This document shows, piece after piece, positions 58,350 through 64,000 of a DNA stretch of 64,000 nt; the first letter of the stretch is position 1, and every line of letters begins with the position of its first letter. A program made the translations under genes and the position numbers. Origin of the DNA: VGBV01 sp963780395 (GTDB lineage: Bacteria > Actinomycetota > Thermoleophilia > Solirubrobacterales > 70-9); NCBI GenBank assembly GCA_963780395.1, contig CAWABY010000014.1:108877-172876 (forward strand), in the 5' to 3' direction. The notes beneath the pieces were generated by a model, which worked only from the letters and a program-made list of their open reading frames with translations, was not told the DNA's origin and did no database searches.

Positions 58350-60287
58350 GTGGGCGAGCTGGTCGGAGGCTTCCTGACGCGGCTGCCGCCGCGGACCGTC
58401 TCCGTCGTGAAGCTGGCGCTGCGCCTGTTCGAGTGGCTTCCCTTCCCGCGGCGCTTCAGCCGTATGGGCATCGAACGGCGCACCGCCTTCCTGGCGAAGC
58501 TGGAGCGCTCGAGGCTGGGCCCCCGCCGCGACCTGTTGCTGCTGGCGAAGACTCTGTCCATGGTCGGCTGGGCGCGCGACGAGCGCGTTCGCGAGGCGGT
58601 GGGCTACGAGGCCCGCTGCGCGGTCCGCGAGGGAACGCCCGAGCCGCAGGTCGGGCCGCTGGGCGACCTCGTCCCCGCCGGCGAGGGCACCGACTGCGAC
58701 GTCGCCATCGTCGGCTCGGGTGCGGGCGGCGCCGTCGCCGCGTATCTGCTGGCGCAACAGGGCCTGGACGTGCTGGTGTTGGAGTCGGGACCGCACGTCG
58801 ATCGCGACAGCTATCCGAGCGACCCGATCGAGGGCCTGCCGCTGATGTACCGCGACGGCGGCCTCACAATCGCCACGGGCAAGCCCGCGATCCCGATCCC
58901 GGTCGGGCGCACGGTCGGCGGCACCACCGTGATCAATTCGGGCACATGCTTCCGGGCGCCCCAGGAGGTGCTCTCCGAATGGAGCGAGCGTGACGGGATC
59001 GGCTGGGCGGGCGATCTCGATGGACGCTACGAGGCCGCCGAGGCGATGCTGGCGGTGACACCGCTCGACCCCGAGCACATGGGTCGCAACGGGCAGCTCT
59101 GCATGGAGGGCGCGGCGGCGCTGGGGGCGAGCGGCGGACCGATCGCGCGCAACGCCGGCGCCTGCGTGCAGTGCAGCTCCTGCCCCCTCGGCTGCCGCCT
59201 GGACGCAAAGCGCTCCGCCCACGTCTCCTACCTGCCCGCCGCGGTCGCCGCCGGCGCCCGCGTCCGTGCCGGAGTCCGAGTCGACCGGGTCCTGCTCGAA
59301 GACGGGCGCGCCCGCGGCCTCGACTGCTTGGCCGGGTTCCCGACCACCGCGGCCGAGGAGGCCGCGCTCGCAGGGCGACCGGCCGAGGGCCGCCGTTGGC
59401 AGGTAAGGGCCAAGGCTGTGATCAGCGCCGGAGGCGCCTTCGGCACCCCCGAGCTGCTGTTGCGCTCCGGCCTCGACCATCCCGCGCTGGGGCGCAACCT
59501 GCATGTCCACCCCGCGGCATGGATCGGAGCGCGCTACGAGCAGGACGTGCGCGGCTGGGAGGGCGTGATGCAGAGCTACTACGTGGACGAGTGGCAGCCC
59601 CAGGGCATCCTCTTGGAAGCGACCTTCACCCCGCTCTCGTTCGGCGCCCAGTGGCTGCCCGGCGTCGGCGCCGAGTTCATGGAGCGGGTGGGGCGCTTCG
59701 ACCGCATCGCCTCGATCGGCGTGCACCTGCACGACCGCTCATCGGGTCGCGTGGGGCTGCGATCCGACGGCTCGCTGCGGCTCTCCTACGCGCTCAGCGC
59801 CGAGGAGGCGCGCACGATCCAGTTCGGGATCGCGCGCGCCGCCGAGGTTCACTTCGCAGCGGGCGCGACCGAGGTCTATCCCAACACCGGGCCGGTCTCC
59901 GTGATCAGGCGCGAACAGCTCGCCGACTTCGAATCGGCTCGCTTCCGGCCGGGTGACCTGCGGCTCGAGGCCTTCCACCCGATGAGCACGGCGCGCATGG
60001 GGGCCGACCCCGCCACCAGCGTCACCGATCCCGACGGCGCCGTGCGCGGCGCCGAGGGGCTGTTCGTGGCCGACGGCAGCCTGCTGCCCGGCTCGGTCGG
60101 GGTGAACCCGATGATGACCATCATCGCCTGCGCGATGCGGGTCGCCGAGGGGGTTGGTCAGTACGCCTCGGCGACCTCGTCGCGCATCTGGAGGAAGGAG
60201 CCGATCGCGACCCCCAGCACGGCCGCGATGGCGACGAACAGGCCGACCTTCGGGTCCGCTCCCTCGGGTAGGTCGATCAGCACGTAG
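58350..60287 (+). CDS. GMC family FAD oxidoreductase
   Basis: A protein of about 610-645 residues resembling long-chain alcohol oxidases. FAD site: CDVAIVGSGAGGAVAAYLLAQQGLDVLVLESG (about residue 112); GGTTVINSGTCFRAP; CVQCSSCPLGCRLDAKRS (a Cys-rich segment usual in this subgroup); and the end GLFVADGSLLPGSVGVNPMMTIIACAMRVAEG. I chose GTG 58350, but the frame is open from 58242 and codes ELRTLRAIAEAVAPGN, which matches the normal N-terminus of this subgroup; only CTG codons could start there. At the 3' end the frame runs 130 bases into the convergent gene, so the true stop may be hidden by a base error. Substrates are long-chain or secondary alcohols, or sugars. Confidence 0.85.
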   Translation: MGELVGGFLTRLPPRTVSVVKLALRLFEWLPFPRRFSRMGIERRTAFLAKLERSRLGPRRDLLLLAKTLSMVGWARDERVREAVGYEARCAVREGTPEPQVGPLGDLVPAGEGTDCDVAIVGSGAGGAVAAYLLAQQGLDVLVLESGPHVDRDSYPSDPIEGLPLMYRDGGLTIATGKPAIPIPVGRTVGGTTVINSGTCFRAPQEVLSEWSERDGIGWAGDLDGRYEAAEAMLAVTPLDPEHMGRNGQLCMEGAAALGASGGPIARNAGACVQCSSCPLGCRLDAKRSAHVSYLPAAVAAGARVRAGVRVDRVLLEDGRARGLDCLAGFPTTAAEEAALAGRPAEGRRWQVRAKAVISAGGAFGTPELLLRSGLDHPALGRNLHVHPAAWIGARYEQDVRGWEGVMQSYYVDEWQPQGILLEATFTPLSFGAQWLPGVGAEFMERVGRFDRIASIGVHLHDRSSGRVGLRSDGSLRLSYALSAEEARTIQFGIARAAEVHFAAGATEVYPNTGPVSVIRREQLADFESARFRPGDLRLEAFHPMSTARMGADPATSVTDPDGAVRGAEGLFVADGSLLPGSVGVNPMMTIIACAMRVAEGVGQYASATSSRIWRKEPIATPSTAAMATNRPTFGSAPSGRSIST

Positions 60288-60634
60288 ACGGTCAGGATCG
60301 TCCCGATCACGCCCAGCAGGAAGGTCGCGGCCGCCGGGGCGAAGGGAAGGCCCTCGCGGTTTCCCATGAAGGTCATCAGCGCGTTGCCCAGCACCAGTGC
60401 GGCCACGATCGCGAGGTAGATGTCGAGCGTGTTCTGGCTCTCCCAACCGGTCAGGTTGGCGGCGTCCTCGGCTGCGTCGGCCACGCCCGCGGCGCCCGGG
60501 ATGTCCTCGGCGCCCTGGGGCAGCGCCGGGAGGTCTCCGCCGATCCCGCCCCAGGCGAGGAAGAGGGAAACGAGCAGCGCGACAGCCGAAACCAGCGCCA
60601 CGATCTGGCCCTGGGAAATTCCTCCTGCGTACAA
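60158..60634 (-). CDS. 4-TM membrane protein, paralogue 3
   Basis: A 158-residue protein with four hydrophobic segments (GQIVALVSAVALLVSLFLAW, TLDIYLAIVAALVLGNALM, FAPAAATFLLGVIGTILTVYVL, GLFVAIAAVLGVAIGSFL). It shares with its two neighbours the layout of a loop ending in GWE-x-x-x-x-LD just before TM2, a PP/P-x-G segment after TM3 and a final KxGLxxA-helix. The start is TTG 60634 with GAGGAGG 4 bases before it. Family unknown to me. It converges on the GMC gene. Confidence 0.72.
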   Translation of the reverse strand: MYAGGISQGQIVALVSAVALLVSLFLAWGGIGGDLPALPQGAEDIPGAAGVADAAEDAANLTGWESQNTLDIYLAIVAALVLGNALMTFMGNREGLPFAPAAATFLLGVIGTILTVYVLIDLPEGADPKVGLFVAIAAVLGVAIGSFLQMRDEVAEAY

Positions 60635-60687
60635 GTGCCCTCCTCGGAGTCGGATGTCGGAGACTGCTCAGCCGGGAACCTACACGG

Positions 60688-60719
60688 AAAAGGCCGCCCC
60701 GCTCACGCGGGACGGCCTT
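60688..60719 (-). terminator. Intrinsic terminator between paralogues 2 and 3
   Basis: On the minus strand AAGGCCG pairs with CGGCCTT around an inner CCCGC/GCGGG stem, followed by TTCC. It ends the transcript of the gene at 60744-61253. Inner loop is GTGA. Confidence 0.7.
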
Positions 60720-60743
60720 CGCAAACTGCGACCGGTCCGGGGG

Positions 60744-61253
60744 TCAGGCCCTGAGCCGGTCCCCTTGCTCGGAGAAGGAGGTCCCCTCCTCCTGCATGCC
60801 GAGATAGCCGCCGACGGCGATGCCCGCGGTTGCGAGCAGGCCGAGGTAGAGGCCGATCTCGCGCTCGAGCCCCTCGGCCGGAGGGTCGATCGTGCGGTAG
60901 AGGACGAACAGGAACGCCAGCGCGCCTATGCCGCACGTCAGGGCGCTGCCCGCGACCGGCAGGCTCGCCGATGAACCGGCGAGCGTCATCGCGGCAAGTC
61001 CGACCGCGACCAGGACCGCCAGCAGCAGGATCAGATCCGTGAAGTCGAACGACTCCCAGGCGTTGATCGAGGTGTCGGCCTCCTCGACGGCAGGGGCGTC
61101 CACCCCCAGCGCCTCGGCGGCCTGCTGAGCCTGCTGGACCGCCTCGTCAACCACATCCGGAGCGCCGTACCACCCGAAGAACATGAAGATGAAGAGGAGC
61201 ACGCCGCTGATGCCGGCGATCATTGCGCCCCTCCCGAGATTTCCTGTGTCCAT
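60744..61253 (-). CDS. 4-TM membrane protein, paralogue 2
   Basis: A 169-residue protein: TM1 (GAMIAGISGVLLFIFMFFGWYG), an Ala/Glu/Asp-rich loop, AWESFDFTDLILLLAVLVAVGL (TM2), TM3 (GSALTCGIGALAFLFVLYRTIDPP) and TM4 (GLYLGLLATAGIAVGGYLGM). The WESFDFTDL, RTIDPPAEGL and LGMQEEG pieces match WEAFEVLDV, RVVNPPGIGL and LAMQASRTG of paralogue 1. Ribosome site AAGGAG 4 bases before ATG. The role is not known. Confidence 0.75.
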   Translation of the reverse strand: MDTGNLGRGAMIAGISGVLLFIFMFFGWYGAPDVVDEAVQQAQQAAEALGVDAPAVEEADTSINAWESFDFTDLILLLAVLVAVGLAAMTLAGSSASLPVAGSALTCGIGALAFLFVLYRTIDPPAEGLEREIGLYLGLLATAGIAVGGYLGMQEEGTSFSEQGDRLRA

Positions 61254-61358
61254 GTTTCTCCTTTTCTCGGTGAACTTGGGCGCGCCGAGCGCGCCTGGGA
61301 CCGCACGGGCCCCGGTGTCAATGCGTAGCGCGAACCCTAAAGCGGGGGTCGGTTGCTT

Positions 61359-61823
61359 CTAGCCGGTTCTGCTCGCCTGCATCGCCAGGAAGCTTCCGTA
61401 GACGATGCCCCCGGCCGAGAAGGCCCCTACCCACAGCCCCAGCTCGCGGTTGAGCCCGATCCCGGGCGGATTCACGACCCGGTAGAGGATGAAGGCCAGC
61501 GCGACCGCGCCGAGCGCCAGGGTGAGCACGCTGCCGGGGATCGATGGGTTGTCGTCGTCCCCGAGCACGGCGGTCGCGGCCCTGACGACGGCGACCAGGG
61601 CAGCGACGACGCAGATCACGTCGAGGACCTCGAACGCCTCCCAGCCGCTGCGCGTCAGCGCGTCGGTGACATCGAGCCCGAGCACGTCACCGACCTGCCC
61701 GCCGAAGCCCGATCCCGGGAACTCGTACCAGGTCATGAACAGCGAGATCACCAGCAGCACGCCGCTCGCGCCCGCCACGGCGGCGCCCAGCAGCGCTGTG
61801 CGGTCCGGTCGAGAAGATTCCAT
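61359..61823 (-). CDS. 4-TM membrane protein, paralogue 1
   Basis: A 154-residue protein of the same set: TM1 (LLGAAVAGASGVLLVISLFMTW), a Gly-rich loop, GWEAFEVLDVICVVAALVAVVR (TM2), TM3 (GSVLTLALGAVALAFILYRVVNPP) and TM4 (GLWVGAFSAGGIVYGSFLAM). It starts 12 bases after folD stops and is likely the last gene of the helicase-folD unit or the first of the set. No cysteines or catalytic residues stand out. Confidence 0.75.
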   Translation of the reverse strand: MESSRPDRTALLGAAVAGASGVLLVISLFMTWYEFPGSGFGGQVGDVLGLDVTDALTRSGWEAFEVLDVICVVAALVAVVRAATAVLGDDDNPSIPGSVLTLALGAVALAFILYRVVNPPGIGLNRELGLWVGAFSAGGIVYGSFLAMQASRTG

Positions 61824-61835
61824 CAGCGCCCCGAT

Positions 61836-62678
61836 TCAACCACGGGCCGCCTGCACGGTGTTCGCCAGCAGCATCGCGATCGTCATCGGCCCCACTCCGC
61901 CGGGCACCGGGGTGATCGCGCCCGCGACCTCGGCGGCCCCGTCGAAGTCGACGTCGCCGACGAGCCCGTCGTCGGTGCGGTTGGTGCCGACGTCGATCAC
62001 CGTCGCCCCCGGACGCACCATCTCGCCGGTGACGAGCTCGGGCTTGCCCGCGGCGGCGACGAGGATCTCGGCGCGGCGGCAGACCTCGCCGAGGTCGGCG
62101 GTCTTGCTGTGGCAGGTGGTCACGGTCGCGTTGGCGCCCAGCAGCAGGCTGTAGAGAGGCTTGCCGACCAGGTTGGAGCGCCCCACGATCACCGCCTCCC
62201 TGCCCGATGGATCCACGCCGGCGCTGCTCAGCAGCTCCATCACGCCGAGGGGCGTACAGGGAACCAGGCCGGGCTCATTGCGAGCCAGGCGGCCGGCGCT
62301 GATCGGGGTGAGGCCGTCCACGTCCTTGCCGGGGTCGATCGCGTTCACGATCGCGTCGGCGTCGAGGTGGTCGGGGAGCGGGAGCTGGCAGAGGATCCCG
62401 TCGACCTCGTCGTTCGCGTTCAGCTCCGCGATCAGGGCCACCAGGTCCTCCTGCGAGACGTCGCCGGCCGGCTCGTGGTGGTGGGAGGCGATGCCGACCT
62501 CCTCGCAGGCCTCGCGCTTGCGGCGCACGTAAATCGCCGAAGCGGGGTCGTCGCCGACCAGGACCGTCGCCAGCCCGGGAGGGCGACCGAGGTCGCCGCT
62601 CAGCGATTCGACGTCCTTGGCGACACGGGCACGCACCTCCGCGGCCACGGCCTTGCCGTCGATCACCTTCGCCGCCAT
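61836..62678 (-). CDS. folD: Methylenetetrahydrofolate dehydrogenase / cyclohydrolase
   Basis: A 280-residue bifunctional folate enzyme. VGDDPASAIYVRRKREACEEVGI (about residue 37; Tyr-x-x-x-Lys catalytic site), GILCQLPLPDHLDAD, DGLTPISAGRL, PCTPLGVMELL and VIVGRSNLVGKPLYSLLLGANATVTTCHSKT (about 160; NADP site) are typical. PVPGGVGPMTIAMLL closes it. The ATG 62678 overlaps the helicase stop by one base (TGATG), so the two are coupled. It supplies one-carbon units. Confidence 0.96.
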   Translation of the reverse strand: MAAKVIDGKAVAAEVRARVAKDVESLSGDLGRPPGLATVLVGDDPASAIYVRRKREACEEVGIASHHHEPAGDVSQEDLVALIAELNANDEVDGILCQLPLPDHLDADAIVNAIDPGKDVDGLTPISAGRLARNEPGLVPCTPLGVMELLSSAGVDPSGREAVIVGRSNLVGKPLYSLLLGANATVTTCHSKTADLGEVCRRAEILVAAAGKPELVTGEMVRPGATVIDVGTNRTDDGLVGDVDFDGAAEVAGAITPVPGGVGPMTIAMLLANTVQAARG

Positions 62679-64000
62679 CAACCCGCCTTTCGCAGCGGTG
62701 CGTAGTCGGCCATCAGCTTGCGTTCGGCGCCGTCCCCGGCGAAGCGCACGACGATGACGCCCCCCGGCTCGACGCTGGTGACGACGCCCTCCCCGAAGCT
62801 GGCGTGGACGACGTCGTCGCCGGTGCCGTAGTCCGAGGCGGCCCCGGCGCGAGCCGGACGCGACGCGCCACCGCTGCCCGAGGCCCAGCCCGTGAGCGCC
62901 TGCTCGTTGGTTCCCTCGCGCTCAACTAGCTCGTCCGGCAACTCGGCGAGGAAGCGCGACGGGTAGCCGCCGGCGCGGTCCCCGAACAGCCGCCGGCTGC
63001 GCGCGTGGGTCAGCCAGAGGCGCTTGCGCGCCCGGGTGATGCCGACGTAGGCGAGGCGGCGTTCCTCCTCCTCGTTGCCCTCCTCGAGGGAGCGCGAGTG
63101 CGGGAAGACCCCTTCCTCGGCTCCGATGATGAAGACGGCCTCGTACTCGAGGCCCTTGGCGTTGTGCAGGGTCATCAGCGTCACCTTCGACTCGCCGCGC
63201 TCGATGTCGTCCTGGTCGGTGTAGAGCGAGATCGCCTGCAGGAACTCCTCCAGTGGCGTCAGCTCGGACTCGCCCTCGAGGGCGCGGTTCGCGTCGAACT
63301 CGGCGGCGACGGCGACCAGCTCCTCCAGGTTCTCCATCCGGCCCTCGGCCTCGATCGTGCGCTCGGCGCGCAGCGCGTCGAAGTAGCCGCTTCGCTCCAG
63401 TAGCGCACGCATCAGCTCGGCCACGGGAGCGTTCTCGAACTCGCCGCGCAGCTCCTCGATCAGCTCCACGAAGCGGCTCACCGACTTGATCGCGGCGGCG
63501 CCCAAGCCCGGGACCGCCTCGGGCTCGCGCGCCACCTCCCAGATCGTGCGCCCGGTGGTGTTGGCGTGCGAGCGCAACCGCCCCTGGCTGGTGTCGCCGA
63601 TGCCCCGGCGCGGGGAGTTGACGACGCGTGAGAAGCTGACCTCGTCGGCCGGGTTCACGAGCAGGTTCAGGTACGCGACCGCGTCCTTGATCTCGGCCCG
63701 CTCGTAGAACTTGGTGCCGCCGATCACCTGGTAGGGCAGCTCGTAGCGAACGAGGATGTCCTCAAGTACCCGGCTGTGGGCGTTGGTCCGGTAGAAGACC
63801 GCGATCTCGTCGCGTTCGATCTCCCCCTTGTCGACCAGTTCCTCGATCTCGCCGGCGACGTAGCGCGCCTCGCCGTGCTCGTCGTCGAGCTCGGCGACGG
63901 TGATCTTCTCGCCCTCCCCCGCGTCGGTCCACAGGTTTTTCTCGCGGTTCGTCCGGTTGTGGGAGATGAGCCCGTTTGCGGCCGAGAGAATGGTCTGGGT
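62678..64000 (-). CDS. UvrD/PcrA-type DNA helicase, C-terminal part, 5' end outside window
   Basis: The frame is open to the window edge (about 440 residues). Seen in order: QTILSAANGLISHN, EARYVAGEIEELV, IAVFYRTNAHSRVLED (motif IV-like), IGGTKFYERAEIKDAVAYL, NSPRRGIG, VTLMTLHNAKGLEYEAVFIIG (motif V), EEERRLAYVGITRARKRLWL (motif VI) and a C-terminal VVHASFGEGVVTSVEPGG (Tudor-like) segment common in actinobacterial UvrD. It is a superfamily I repair helicase; UvrD or PcrA are equally possible. It is coupled to folD. Confidence 0.93.
   Translation of the reverse strand, partial: TQTILSAANGLISHNRTNREKNLWTDAGEGEKITVAELDDEHGEARYVAGEIEELVDKGEIERDEIAVFYRTNAHSRVLEDILVRYELPYQVIGGTKFYERAEIKDAVAYLNLLVNPADEVSFSRVVNSPRRGIGDTSQGRLRSHANTTGRTIWEVAREPEAVPGLGAAAIKSVSRFVELIEELRGEFENAPVAELMRALLERSGYFDALRAERTIEAEGRMENLEELVAVAAEFDANRALEGESELTPLEEFLQAISLYTDQDDIERGESKVTLMTLHNAKGLEYEAVFIIGAEEGVFPHSRSLEEGNEEEERRLAYVGITRARKRLWLTHARSRRLFGDRAGGYPSRFLAELPDELVEREGTNEQALTGWASGSGGASRPARAGAASDYGTGDDVVHASFGEGVVTSVEPGGVIVVRFAGDGAERKLMADYAPLRKAG

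Overview
The window is high-GC chromosomal DNA with mostly short intergenic gaps. It carries one complete rRNA operon and about sixty protein genes, nearly all housekeeping or amino-acid and cofactor biosynthesis. The 16S and 23S sequences, the codon use, the menaquinone route, an F420-type (deazaflavin) oxidoreductase, a GatCAB amidotransferase and many apparently leaderless genes all point to an actinobacterium. The 16S signature and the Lys/Cys-rich secreted proteins suggest the class Thermoleophilia (order Solirubrobacterales or a relative). That placement is inference. I see no mobile element, phage, CRISPR array or tRNA gene.

Layout. (1) 1-3.75 kb: the 3' end of an error-prone DNA polymerase (DnaE2 type), small membrane proteins, an M28 peptidase and a secreted protein. 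(2) 3.75-9.2 kb: the rRNA operon 16S-23S-5S on the minus strand, with a consensus-like promoter, a terminator-like hairpin in the leader and RNase III-type stems around 16S and 23S. (3) 9.2-16.8 kb: tyrS, a class A penicillin-binding protein, an alkyl-adenine glycosylase, argH and a DegT-type aminotransferase. (4) 16.8-26.96 kb: a minus-strand branched-chain amino acid supercluster (leuL leader peptide, leuA, F420-type oxidoreductase, SDR, XRE-cupin regulator, leuC, leuD, Tam-like methyltransferase, leuB, ilvE, cimA). (5) 27-33.5 kb: a broken AI-2E-type transporter, membrane and RTX proteins, a quinone oxidoreductase, serA and a class V aminotransferase. (6) 33.6-37.1 kb: DUF805, two DUF4389 proteins, a cupin and ilvC. 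(7) 37.1-44.7 kb: menaquinone genes menE, menB, menA, menC, menD and menF. (8) 44.7-47.0 kb: ilvN and ilvB. (9) 47-52.2 kb: a secreted protein of unknown function, a UDP-sulfoquinovose synthase, a DUF2304-GT2 fusion, a zinc-ribbon membrane protein and NDH-2. (10) 52.3-55.9 kb: gatC-gatA-metallopeptidase-gatB. (11) 56-64 kb: a secreted beta-helix protein, a GMC oxidoreductase, three paralogous 4-TM proteins, folD and the 3' part of a UvrD/PcrA helicase.

Together the genes cover almost all of leucine, isoleucine and valine synthesis (cimA, leuABCD, ilvBN, ilvC, ilvE; ilvD is not here), the first part of serine synthesis, the last step of arginine synthesis and most of menaquinone synthesis, with NDH-2 able to feed the quinone pool. 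Regulatory sequence is readable in places: a leucine-rich leader peptide before leuA, perfect palindromes before the leuCDB-linked regulator and before ndh, and many start codons only 6-8 bases from a -10 box.

At least nine single-base frame disruptions interrupt otherwise well-conserved genes, including essential-looking ilvB and a penicillin-binding protein. Almost all are explained by one extra base. I read this mainly as sequence or assembly error, not gene decay, and have marked each affected gene.
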